Assembly (NCBI RefSeq): GCF_901000735.1
Contig: NC_081544.1
Span: forward strand, 11,657,608-11,721,607
DNA length: 64,000 nt
Direction: 5' to 3'
Source of the DNA: Corylus avellana
Taxonomy: Eukaryota > Streptophyta > Magnoliopsida > Fagales > Betulaceae
A model generated the notes under the pieces. The model was not told where the DNA came from. It did not search any database and saw nothing but the letters and a program-made list of their open reading frames with translations. Both the position numbers and the translations under genes were made by a program. The first letter of the stretch is position 1. Each line of letters begins with the position of its first letter. This document shows positions 46,650 through 56,676 of the stretch, piece after piece.

Positions 46650-47015
46650 GGGGAAGCACTACTTTTAAGGGAAAGTCAATTCTCATTCAATTGTATCTTT
46701 ACGCTCGCTAATTTACAGCCCTGATATTGCCTAAGAGCATATTTGAGATTGTGTTTGAGAAATAAATCTTTCAAATTAAAATGTGTTTTTTGGTAAAAGC
46801 TTTATTTTTAAGCTTTTTCCAAAAGTAGGTTTTGGTCATTTTTTTGCCCTTTGTAGCACTTTCAACTTCTCTTACCAAACGGGTACTTTTTCAATTGAAC
46901 TTTTTGAGTTTTAAACCTACTTTTAAAATCTCAAACATACATTCAAACAGGCTCTAAGAATGAACCTCTAGAATTAGTGAGCAAATTTAAAATCTCATAA
47001 CATTCTTGTGGCTCT
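46650..47015. repeat. Duplicated spacer segment S1
   Basis: Outside the Tourist-like insert, the sequence GGAAGCACTAC...AAGGGAAAGTCAATT...CTCTAGAATTA...ATAACATT is shared with 54950-55085 and 60420-60575. No coding frame. Confidence 0.7.
46735..46954. mobile_element. Tourist-like (PIF/Harbinger) MITE
   Basis: This 220-bp element has roughly 25-bp inverted ends (GAGCATATTTGAGATTGTGT and, reversed, GAGCCTGTTTGAATGTATGT) and a TAA duplication at 46732-46734 and 46955-46957. Paralogous segments at about 55010 and 60515 lack it, giving an empty site. A TWA duplication and GGGCCTGTTTG-like ends are typical of Tourist elements. Confidence 0.82.
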
Positions 47016-47289
47016 TACTCCCTCTCTTTCATAATGTGTTTGTGTGTAAACTAATATAACTAGTTCAGGTTTTCACAGTTAATGTGCAATTGAGGAATAG
47101 TTGATAGAGTGGTCCATATCGGAAGGAACCGGATCCTCTCAAGTTCATTTGAATTAGAGCGTATCCAGTTAGTTTTATTATTTGATAAGTATTTTTATTT
47201 TTTCACTTTTTGAACTAATATTGAAAAAAATACTCATTTAATATAAATAGATATTATCAAATTCAAATGAACTAGAGAAGATCTTAATT

Positions 47290-47590
47290 CGTATTGAAAA
47301 AGATGAAGAAGAGTCACTTAAGACATGCAGTTTGGACATGTGCATTAGGAGCAATTAATGGGTCACGTACTGAAAAAGAGTTATTTAAGCTCAAGGAGTG
47401 AAAATAAGTAGAGGGAGATCTAAAGTTGTAGGGTTAGACGTCACAAATAAGGATAATAAATAGAGAAGTAACAAAGAGTAGTATTTTAGTAAGATATGGC
47501 TGTTTCCGATTAATTGAAAAAAAAAAAATTGATCCATAAAGTTGACCTGATTTAATTGGGATTACAGCTAAGTTGAGTTGTATAGGTAGT
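47290..47590 (+). mobile_element. LINE-derived 3' end remnant
   Basis: A heavily mutated stretch reads like the C-terminus of plant L1-type reverse transcriptase (QFGHVH near 47340). It ends in GATCCATAAAGTTGACCTGA and TTAATTGGGATTACAGCTAA, which resemble the conserved 'PN-LG' tail of plant L1-type LINEs. Several stops. Part of it recurs near 60770-60850. Confidence 0.45.
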
Positions 47591-47649
47591 TCAGTTTATA
47601 TGGTTTATGAGGCACACCATTTTATAATTAGTATATTGGATTAAAGATG

Positions 47650-48830
47650 AAACCTATGTACCGAAAAATTGCTATGCTTCCAAAATTGTGATTGCTTTGG
47701 TTTATAATGACCATAATTTTTCTTTTCTTTTTTCCTTTCTCTCTAAACCTTCTTTTCTTTTTCTACTTTTTCTACATTTTCCCCTATTCTTCTGATTTGT
47801 TCTTCTCTTCATCTCCACATATTCTTTTCTTTTCTTTTTTTTGGGTACATATATGGTCCTTTATTCTTACTTATCTTTATCTTTTTCTCTACACATTCGT
47901 TTCTTGCAAGTTTAAATATTTATTATAAGACACATCAAAGTTAGCACCCAATATTAAAGTTTAATTAGGGCAAAGTCCACGTACCCTATTTCAACTACAG
48001 CCCATTTTATAATGTCCCTCAAAACTTCCGGTTGTGACAATGTCCCATTTCGCAAACTACTAAAAAGTGTCATTGTCTCCCAAGAATGACCAAAATACCC
48101 TTCATAAAATAGAAATAAAAAATTCAAAAAAAAAAAACCTAAAACTATGTATATATATTAACTTTAGGGTAGGTTTGTCTTTTTGTTGGCTTTAAGGGGG
48201 ACATTGTCATTTTTTGGGTAGTTGTCGCAATTGAAAGTTTGAGAAGACATTGTCAATTGGGTGGTATTTTGAAGTGAAATTTTTCCTGAAGTTTAACATC
48301 CATGAAGAAACTATCACTCATCAACCTTGGTTAGTGATTTTCTAATCTTTAGCTGACTATCACTCATCAACCTATGAGATGAGTTAGAAAACTATTGTAA
48401 AAGTAGGTTTGTTTAAAGATATGGAGCTGATGAATAAAGATATTAAGAAGTTTATTCCCAAACTTCTGTTTGGAAAAGGCATTGGTTCCCTCTAGGCTCT
48501 AAGAACCTACTCAAATTTATCTCATAATTCGCTTCAAAAATTGAGCACGCAACACATAATTATTTGTTATTTTTTCCTTTGTCTCCAAATATTCTTTTTC
48601 TTTACTACATGTTCCTTCATTTTGATTTATCTTTTTCTTGGTTTCCATATCTTCTATTCTTTTTTTTCCTTCTTTTTTCTTTTAAATTTTTTTTTATGTG
48701 TGCTCCTTTATTCTATTGCTTCATCCTTTAATTTCTCTATCTCTACACCTTGTTTTTAGTAGAGTTTAGACATTTGTTGCAAGCCTCACCAAAGTTAGCA
48801 TCCAATACTGAAGTTTACGATTCTTGCTTC
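47650..48830 (+). repeat. Pyrimidine-rich repeat block B (paralogue of block A)
   Basis: Corresponds to 30660-32160, with T/C-rich units at about 47720-47900 and 48580-48770, the AAGAAGTTTATTCCCAAACT stretch at about 48447, and CAAGCCTCACCAAAGTTAGCA at about 48780. It is interrupted by a MITE at 47965-48288. I recognise no protein. Confidence 0.55.
47965..48288. mobile_element. Foldback MITE with 8-bp TSD
   Basis: Imperfect inverted halves (TAGGGCAAAGTCCAC... and ...ATTTTTCCTG, with GACAATGTCCC on one side and GGGGGACATTGTC on the other) are flanked by AAGTTTAA at 47957-47964 and 48289-48296. Block A has a matching uninterrupted site near 31550 (AATATTGAAGTTAATTA). Confidence 0.78.
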
Positions 48831-49038
48831 CAACTTTAGTCAATAATTATATAGGTTTGACGTGTGATAATTTAGCTTAGTTTAGTGTTTTTTCCTAAGC
48901 AACATAGAGGGCTAGAGGAGAGGAGCATTTAATTTTCGGGGGCATGTTGATGGTAGCTCTTTCAATAATTTTCATTCAAACCTATATATATTATATTTTT
49001 TTTTTTTCTCTGATGACTTGGAATCTCTCCAAGGTAGG
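48831..49038. other. AT-rich spacer
   Basis: Nothing recognised. Confidence 0.5.
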
Positions 49039-49350
49039 TGTTGAAATATATATAAAATATAAAATACTAACATATGAAAGAGAAAGAAAAGAGAGCGGAA
49101 GCGGAGAGAAACATATGGAGTACATCTTGTATATTCACTTTATCAAACAATATTACATAATTCTCTATTTATAGAGAGACAATAAATAGTTACTAAGAAA
49201 CCCTAGAGTAGACCTAAACTAATTAAAAGAGAGAATAAACCTTACAAGGAAATATAATAATGGAGAATAAAAATATTCTAACATAAACAGAAATAACTTG
49301 TTAAGGAAAATATTAATAAACCTAATTTAGAAATATAAAATATTCCAACA
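49039..49350 (-). mobile_element. Solo LTR, probably Copia
   Basis: 312 bp starting TGTTGAAATA and ending ATTCCAACA, flanked by a perfect 5-bp duplication GTAGG (49034-49038, 49351-49355). Read on the minus strand it starts TGTTGGAATATTTTATATTT, has a CTATAAATAGAG box and ends TTTCAACA, a typical Copia LTR layout. No internal region is present, so it is a solo LTR left by recombination between two LTRs. Confidence 0.88.
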
Positions 49351-49355
49351 GTAGG

Positions 49356-49993
49356 GTCACTTCTTGTACCCATGCTTTGCACCCCTTTCAACATGGACTA
49401 GTCAAGTCAAGATCTTAGCCAGGAGGCTGGCTCTAGCTAAGAGGCATTTTGCACTTATTAGGTTTCGAACTTAAGACCATTGGGAGCATTCAAAGTCCGA
49501 GGCTTCCACCAACGTTTAGATATTGTAAGTTGGGTTTTCTTGACAATGCATCTTATTCACAATCCTTTTTGACCCTTGAAATAAGATCTAATTTTCAAGA
49601 AAAACCAATTGCCAAGTAATTCTACAAATGGATGAGCTAAAGGGAAAATAAAAGTTGCTGATTTGCTAGAATGAATGAGAGAACCTCGTTTGGAACATAA
49701 ATCTCCACTACTAGAAGAGAGAACCCTTCATTTGCATTTCTTGCATGAAGATTTTTAAAATTCATTCAATATCATATAACAAAATGAAATACTTGGATGA
49801 AAAGAGGGTAGAATGTGTAGAGCACGTACATATGTCTATACACTACAAACATACGAAAGTTCGGTATGCCTAAAGCATGGCTTTCTTTGTGTGGACAATA
49901 GCTCTCAAGAAGATTCTCATTGGATAGATAAGATGGACCGGTGTTATATGTTTAAACTTAGTTGCTTGAACTCTTTGGTTTTTAATTATTTGG
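49356..49993. other. Spacer without recognised gene
   Basis: Short frames only, nothing recognisable. A CACTACTAGAAG word is at about 49707 but has no partner. Confidence 0.5.
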
Positions 49994-50252
49994 TGTTTGG
50001 TAGGGGTGAAAAGGAGAGCGGTTATCAACCGCTTGCTAACCACTTTTGAAGGTTAGTAGTTATTAACCGCGCTAACCCATTTTCCTAACCGCTAACGGCC
50101 TATATATATATATATATAAATCTAGAAACAATGATGTAAATACAATAGAAACGACGTTGTTTTAGTTTTTTCTTTTAAATTTTAATTTTTTTTTAAAAAA
50201 AAATATTTCTTTTAAAAAGCGGTTAGTGGTTATTGGGGGGTTATATTGTAAA

Positions 50253-51125
50253 TGTTAGTTCTTGTGTTGGCTTAATTCAGTTCCAAAATGCAGATGCTAC
50301 TGTTCACAGGCTCAAACACTGATATAGAATGCTCAGAATCCAATCTCCACCGTTCATAATGTACATTCATGTGTTATGAACGTCCCTGCAAAATTTCAGC
50401 TCAATCGGACTACAAACGCTCATCGATCGGAGCTGTTGATCAAGACTGGACAGGCCGGGTCCGGACCGCAATTCCCCGAGTCCGGACCTTATTTCCAGAA
50501 ACTAAAATCTTGCTCCGCAAAGCCATGTCCGGACCGCCCATTAACATGTCTGGACACCCCGTAAGTTTTAGGCCCAAAAACATGATTTTAAGTGGGTTAA
50601 GTCTAGGGTTTTGTCGGGGGTATATATACATCATTATAGAAGAGAGAAGTACGAATTTTTACCCCTAGAGAGTTCGTCGGAGGCTGTGCTAAGAGAGATC
50701 ATATGTGGTGAGCGTTAAATTACATCTCTTAGAGTTTTAGTTATTCCTTTGATAAATTTACGGTTGAGAAGTCTATCGGAAGGGTCCGGTAAAGGAGAAT
50801 CACGTTGAAGAAGATTGTGAGCAAGGAAACGAGTTGTAGGCTTGTCGATCTTACAGAGCCAAGGTCTTGCAAAGGGTTGTAAGTGTTCCTAGTGTCTGTA
50901 ATCTCTGGATAATCTTTTGATAGTGATTTCTTGGGTTTGGCTGCCTCGGAGAGGTTTTACTTTTAGATCGGTTTCTAAAAGGTTTCCTCTTCGTAACCAA
51001 AATATCTGTGTCTGCCTCTTTATTGATTTATATATTTTGGGTGATTGAATTGTTTATTGCTTCATAATATTAATTCCGCATAAATTGTGATAAACAAGTT
51101 TTTAGAGTCAACATAGCGTTTTTCA
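50253..51125 (+). repeat. 5' LTR of the gag-only element
   Basis: Starts TGTTAGTTCTTG, ends GCGTTTTTCA, with a TATATATA box at about 50621. It has one CCGGGTCCGGAC block where the 3' LTR has an extra 22-bp unit. Confidence 0.92.
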
Positions 51126-51195
51126 ATTGGTATCAGAGCGGGTTCACTCTGTTTGAATTAAATTCTTGAGTGAGATCTGTTGAGTCCTGTTTGCT

Positions 51196-51993
51196 ATGAA
51201 TACTTCTCAAGGGGAATATGATCTTATAAACTCCTTCAACAATTTTGGAAAATTCACTCTTTTGAGACATCAATACACAAATTGTTTGGGGGAGTTTCAA
51301 GATCTTAAATATGTGAATGAATCTATTGTTACTAAATTGTCTGAATCAGATGCTTTAATTGATTCTTTAAAATCTGAAAATTCTGTTTTAGGTTCTAAAG
51401 TTGATTTGTTAGAGAATAAATTAAAAGAGTCAGAAACTCAATTGGAAAAATTCTCTAGCAATTCCCTTAAGAATATGTTATATACTCAGAATTCTGATTG
51501 TGATAAATCTGAGTTAAGTTTTGATTGTCATGTTGCTTTGTCTTCTAACAATGATTCTACTTCCGAGATAATATTTGTTAAATCAGAAAAAGTAGAAGAC
51601 TCTGTGGTTAAAAGAAAAATAGCAGCTGCCTCGACCTCACAAGGTAAGAAAGTTAAGAAAATTCATATTGAACCTTATGTATCTTACCCCAAATATAGAG
51701 TCGTCCATCCTCCTAGGAATCTACTTCCTAAAAGGTTTATCTCTACTTGTCATCATTGTGGAAAAGTTGGTCACATTCGACCCAACTGTTTTAAATTGAA
51801 ACCTCATGTGCATAAAAATAAAAATTATGTTTCTAGGAAAGATTATGAGGGTTTGGTAATGATGATGGGAGGTGTGTCTAGAATAGACAAGTTTGAAAAT
51901 GTTCATGTCTCTACACCTTTATTGAAGAAGGTTTGGGTTATGAAAGATTATACCATTTACCCATTGAGGGGGAGTGGTAGTGATCTCACCTAA
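51196..51993 (+). CDS. Gag-like protein with coiled coil and CCHC zinc knuckle
   Basis: A 265-codon uninterrupted frame from ATG 51196 to TAA 51991-51993, 70 bp after the LTR. Residues about 28-90 are a heptad-rich helix (LKYVNESIVTKLSESDALI, LLENKLKESETQLEKF). Residues about 140-160 are basic. Residues 185-198 are a CX2CX4HX4C knuckle, CHHCGKVGHIRPNC. Near the end, KKVWVMKD resembles the sequence just before the protease in SIRE-type Copia polyproteins. It then stops where protease would begin, next to GGGGGAG. This would package element RNA if made. The open frame in an otherwise non-coding element is notable. Confidence 0.75.
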   Translation: MNTSQGEYDLINSFNNFGKFTLLRHQYTNCLGEFQDLKYVNESIVTKLSESDALIDSLKSENSVLGSKVDLLENKLKESETQLEKFSSNSLKNMLYTQNSDCDKSELSFDCHVALSSNNDSTSEIIFVKSEKVEDSVVKRKIAAASTSQGKKVKKIHIEPYVSYPKYRVVHPPRNLLPKRFISTCHHCGKVGHIRPNCFKLKPHVHKNKNYVSRKDYEGLVMMMGGVSRIDKFENVHVSTPLLKKVWVMKDYTIYPLRGSGSDLT

Positions 51994-53623
51994 AGTTAGG
52001 TGAGTCAATAACATGCCTAGGATTGATTGTTTTGCTTAGTTTTGAATATCCTAGAGCGTATTATTTTTCATTGCTTTGCATTTTTTTTTGTTTTTGCTTT
52101 ATTGTTTATGCACTGCATTGTTTTTGTTGTTACACTTTCTGTATGAAGAGTATATACATGATTGTTTTGAGATTCATGTTTTGAGGCATATTCATAAAGG
52201 ATTTTTCAAGAAATTCATATATCATGATCTTTGAAAAGCTTATAGATGAGATGTTGTGTGCGGACCACCAAGATTTTTGTCTACTTGCTAATCAAATGTT
52301 CAGGAATGTGTAATGTCTTGTGAAGACCTAGAAGTAGTTATTAAACCAAATCATTATTTTGTAGTGGACCTATAAGATGTGATGAAAGTTTAATGCTAAA
52401 GGACATTCATGTCTTGCCTGTTGTAATCTCAATTCAAGCATGTTGTTTTGTTTTGCATTGCATTTTTCTTTGTTTTGCATTTGTTTTTCTTTTGTGTGCA
52501 TTTCTTTTGTGAAAAATTTCAAAAAGACAAAAATATGTTACTTTGATTGTTTTCTTTTCTTTCTTTTGTCTTATGCTCCTAGATAGTCCATTAATTTCTC
52601 ATGTTGCTTTTTATGGATTTAATTCCTTGCGTCTTGGAATGTTCTTAATATGCATGAGATGAAAATTTGTGTCAATGGACTTGTTTTTGTGGTTACCTAA
52701 AGCCTGAGCTTATGTGGTACATTTTGCCTATGCTTTATCTTTTGTGCACATTTAAGCTTAAATTGAGGTTTTGTTTCACTTTATTTGTGAGGTCTGTTTG
52801 GTAGCCATATGAGGTTTTTGACTAGTCATATTTTTCAAATTGACCATATGCTAGTTGAACCTAGGGCTTAAAAATTCCTGCTTTCTCTTTTGTGATAAGC
52901 ACCAAAAGTTTAAGGACACTTTCTCAAAGAAAAAAATAAACAAAATAGTGAAACAAATAAAATCTAAAGATCATATTCCAAAAGGAATTTATTTCACTGT
53001 GTCAAACTTGTGCAAAATATTTTACAAAGAGAAATGTATAGGATGAGAGTGGCTAGGCCCTAGCATGATAAGGTTTGACTTTTGATTTGATATACTTGTC
53101 AAAACCTCATGGTGGGGAAACTTTCTCCTCATTTTGTAAATTAAAAATTTTTCTCTTTAGATGGCTTACACACACACCACACAAGCATGGGATGAATGGA
53201 ACATTTTTCTTTGCTTGGGTTAAGCAATATGAGTTTCTAGCCATTTCTAGTCTCATGTATATTTTGCATATTTAGAGCATGTTTGGATATTCATTGTGCA
53301 ACACATGAGTCATTGATGTGTTATCATGTGTGTTCATTTAACTTTTAAGGGGGAGAAACATGCTTTGCATTTCCAATTTCCTGTTGTTAATTGAGTCATA
53401 CATTGAGGGAGAGTTTTGCTGATATTTCTTTATGATCACGCATTCTACGTCATTTTTTTCATGAGTTTTATTTATATCTTCTTGTTCCACATATGCCTTG
53501 ATGTATTTTGTGAAGTGTTTCAGGAAACATGAAGACCTTTTGTCATTCTGTGACAAAAAGGGGGAGTAAATATGGGGAGATGATGGGATTGGCTCGATAT
53601 TTTGGTTTTGTCACTGAATTGCC
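51994..53623 (+). other. Non-coding interior of the gag-only element
   Basis: About 1.6 kb, T-rich, with repeated TTTTGCATTG/TTTTGTTTTGC phrases at 52070-52500 and no frame with recognisable domains. It takes the place of pol. Confidence 0.7.
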
Positions 53624-53635
53624 AAAGGGGGAGTT

Positions 53636-54530
53636 TGTTAGTTCTTGTGTTGGCTTAATTCAGTTTCAAAATGCAGGTGCTACTGTTCACGGGCTCAAAC
53701 ACTGATATAAAATGCTCAGAATCCAATCTCCACCATTCATAATGTAGATTCATGTGTTATGAACATCCCTGCAAAATTTCAGCTCAATCGGACCACAAAC
53801 GCCCATTGATCGGAGCTATTGATCAAGACTGGATAGGCCGGGTCCGGACCGCAATTCCCCGGGTCCGGACCGCAATTCCCCGGGTCCGGACCTCATTTCT
53901 AGAAACTAAAATCTTGCTTCGCAAAGCCGTGTCCGGACCGCCCATTAACATGTCCGGACACCCCGTAAGTTTTAGGCCCAAAAACATGATTTTAAGTGGG
54001 TTAGGTCTACGGGTTTTGTCTGGGGTATATATACATCATTATAGAAGAGAGAAGTACGAATTTTTACCCCCAGAGAGTTCGTCAGAGGCTGTGCTAAGAG
54101 AGGTCATATGTGGTGAGCGTTAAATTAAATCTCTTAGAGTTTTAGTTATTCCTTTGATAAATCTACGGTTGAGAAGTCTATCGGAAGGGTCCGGTAAAGG
54201 AGAATCACGTCGAAGAAGATTGTGAGCAAGGAGACGAGTTGTAGGCTTGTCGATCTTATAGAGCAAAGGTCTTGCAAAGGGTTGTAAGTGTTCCTAGTGT
54301 CTGTAATCTCTGGATAATCTTTTGATAGTGATTTCCTGGGTTTGCCTGCCCCGGAGAGGTTTTACTTTTAAATCGATTTCTAAAAGGTTTCCTCTTCGTA
54401 ACCAAAATATCTATGTCTGCCTCTTTATTGCTTTATATATTTTGGGTGATTGAATTGTTTATTGCTTCATAATATTAATTCCGCATAAATTGTAATAAAC
54501 AAGTTTTTGGAGTCAGCATAGCGTTTTTCA
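53636..54530 (+). repeat. 3' LTR of the gag-only element
   Basis: 22 bp longer than the 5' LTR because CGGGTCCGGACCGCAATTCC is present in an extra tandem copy near 53840-53890. Otherwise it is collinear, with scattered substitutions. Confidence 0.92.
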
Positions 54531-54949
54531 GTAAATACAATAGAATCGACGATGTTTTGGTTTTTTCTTTTAAATTTTAATTTTTTTTGTAAAAAAATTC
54601 TTTTAAAAAGCGGTTAGCGGTTATTGAGGTTACTAACCGTTAACTACCGGTTAACCGCTTAACTGCCTAGGCGGTTAACGAAGGCGGTTAGTGAATTTTA
54701 CTAACCACCTAGGCGGTAACGATTAGCGATTTTAGTCAATAACCATTAACCGTACCCGCCTTTTCAACCTTAATGTTTGGTGAGTCACTTTTATGCCTCA
54801 TGTAGACCACCTTGTACATACCGTGTGTTGTTTCATGTACCCATTGCACACTGACATGTTGTTTAGAAGTGAAAAATGTAAATAACGGGAGCTTTGGGCT
54901 GTAATCAAACTGAACTGAGAATGAGGCAAAAGGAAGTAAATCAATCCTT

Positions 54950-55085
54950 TGTGGAAGCACTACTTTAAGGGAAAGTCAATTGTATCTTTACTCTAGCTAA
55001 TTTTTGGGCATCAATATTACCCCTAAGTAGAAGGGACCTCTAGAATTAATGAGCACATTTAAAATCACATAACATTTCAACGACT
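54950..55085. repeat. Duplicated spacer segment S2
   Basis: Shares GGAAGCACTACTTTAAGGGA...CTCTAGAATTAATGAGCACA...ATAACATTTCAA with 46650-47015 and 60420-60575. It lacks the Tourist-like insert. Confidence 0.7.
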
Positions 55086-55390
55086 CGCCAAGTGATCCAC
55101 TATTAACTTAGTGTTTGAAAGCATTTTTAATACATCTCCTATATATGTATATTGTATATATAACTCTATTTGAGAACTATATATATTTTTTTTTTCTGAG
55201 CAAATACAACAAAAGGGAAGGATATCATTCCCACTCAATATATATAAAAGTGAGTGTTAGGTTTTTCCAATAAGAACATAAAAGACAATATAATGACCAA
55301 ACGGTCATAGTCAAAACCCATAAAACATTTGTTAATGACGGTCAAAACAAATTGTTAAAGGCTAATGGTCAAAATGGTCAAATTGTCTCA

Positions 55391-55525
55391 AGGGCTAGGT
55401 CAATCGGTTAGAGACCATGTTTTATAAAGCGGAGAGACCATGTTTTATAAAGCGGAGATCACTAGTTCGAATCTCCCCTAATGCGGACATGTAAAAAATA
55501 AAAATAAAAATAAAAATAAAAATCA
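55391..55525 (+). mobile_element. tRNA-like SINE with an internal 23-bp duplication
   Basis: An A-box-like GTCAATCGGTTAGAG (about 55399-55413) and a B-box AGTTCGAATCTCC (55464-55476) are arranged like a tRNA-derived RNA polymerase III promoter, followed by an (AAAAAT)n tail at about 55493-55523. A 23-bp unit (55411-55433, 55434-55456) is duplicated between the boxes. Without that duplication the spacing is tRNA-like. A degenerate tRNA is the alternative, but the A-rich tail favours a SINE. Confidence 0.65.
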
Positions 55526-55529
55526 ATTA

Positions 55530-56676
55530 AATTCATTTGATTTTTTTTTTTTTCATAAAAACATTTAAAGAAGGCAGAAAAGGAAATCATGATTGTATTG
55601 TAACACACACATTACAACATCCTCCACCCTTTTATTTTCTTTCCCACCTCTATTTCATCATCTCCCGCCTCTGTTTCTCTCTCTCTAGCTCGGCGGACGG
55701 CATCAATGGACTGGATATGGTTGAAGCAGTGAAGCGTGAAGCCCGCCTCTCTCTCAGCTGAAGCGTCCTTTTTCAGCCCACTTCAATTTCTAGCTAATTC
55801 CCAGAATTTCATCCTAGGATTCATTCACTGTGTCTTGAAACTTGCTACGATGGGTTGTACGACCCGATCGTCTTGGGCCAATGGGATGGTAAAGATGCTA
55901 ATTGGTTCACTTCTAATTGTAAAGTTGTTGTTTCTTTGGCATTATTGAAAGAAGTGGTCGTTTGGCAAGGGCGTTGTTTTGTGCTTGCAAATGTTGCTTG
56001 AATCATTGAACTGTGAATGTTGAGATTGGATAAGCCTCTACCCTGTATAGATTTTTGTTGTGGGTGTTTAGTGTGGGGTTTCTTTGTATAGTTTTGTTTT
56101 GTTTTGATTGAGTTCGTTGGGCTGGAAGATAAAATGTCTGGTTTGCTACTCAGTGTTTGATAAAATGTCTCCATAATGGTGTTTCGGTATTTGTTTTGTG
56201 AATACAACAGAAAAGAAGTACTTGGTTGTCTTATGTCTCTATGGTGGTCTTTCCTTTGTATTGCCAATGTCAAAATTACTCCAAATTTTTCTGTTCGCAG
56301 ATATAACGGTGATTGTTCTTGTATTTATTCTACAGCTACCAGCCTACCACTGAAAGCAAGAATTCCTCTGCAAACTTTTGTAATTCGTAACTGGTTCTGG
56401 TTTCTTGCTACACAGTTATTTGCTCTGTTTTTGTCAGCCATGATAACTGTTCTTGCAGTAATTAGTTGATTGTAGTTTTCTGTCTGTTTTGTAATTGATT
56501 TGAATCACTGCTGCTCTATACCCTTTGTTTGAGTTTGGCTACCTCATTTTGGCACCACTTTGATCACCATTTCCTAGTAATTCTTTTGTTGGTATTAGGG
56601 CTCGTTAGTAATTGTTAACATATATTTTCATCCTTTTCAATCTGTTTATAAATAGTCTAATCATCTGTTTCCAATA
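55530..56676. other. Region without recognised gene, possibly a decayed gene 5' end
   Basis: A C/T-rich stretch with CTCTCTCTCTC (about 55620-55690) is followed by a locally GC-richer part to about 55800, which looks like a plant 5' leader. Open frames are short and unrecognised. Confidence 0.35.

Larger units (their letters stand above)
50253..54530 (+). mobile_element. Non-autonomous Copia-type LTR element carrying only a gag-like gene
   Basis: LTRs 50253-51125 (873 bp) and 53636-54530 (895 bp), both TG...CA, with a perfect 5-bp duplication GTAAA (50248-50252, 54531-54535). The primer site TGGTATCAGAGC (51128-51139, initiator methionine tRNA type) and polypurine tract AAAGGGGGAG (53624-53633) are intact. 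The 2.5-kb interior encodes one gag-like protein and lacks protease, integrase and RT. The gag resembles that of SIRE/Maximus-type Copia, which I infer as the likely autonomous partner. Confidence 0.9.
50002..54773. mobile_element. hAT-like MITE interrupted by a Copia-type element
   Basis: The ends are related inverted sequences (AGGGGTGAAAAGG on the left; CCTTTTCAACCTTAA on the right), followed inward by many GCGGTTA/TAACCGC words in both orientations. An 8-bp duplication TGTTTGGT flanks it at 49994-50001 and 54774-54781, fitting hAT. Without the inserted retroelement the MITE is about 490 bp. It contains a roughly 110-bp internal tandem duplication at the insertion site. Confidence 0.8.

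Noticed and set aside
49705..49720. CACTACTAGAAG word as a CACTA transposon 5' end
   Set aside because: No matching inverted terminus, subterminal repeats or coding sequence nearby. A 12-base match alone is not enough.
50369..50668. A 99-codon frame in the LTR of the gag-only element
   Set aside because: It is LTR sequence. The repeat-rich GGxRVRT reading comes from the CCGGGTCCGGAC units, and a similar frame occurs in the other LTR.
51196..51993. Host zinc-knuckle protein rather than transposon gag
   Set aside because: It lies between two matched LTRs, just after a primer site, and ends with a Copia-like KVWVMKD segment.
55736..55948. A 70-codon frame as a small host protein
   Set aside because: No recognisable domain, and no evidence for a splice or start context. 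Kept only as an unrecognised region.
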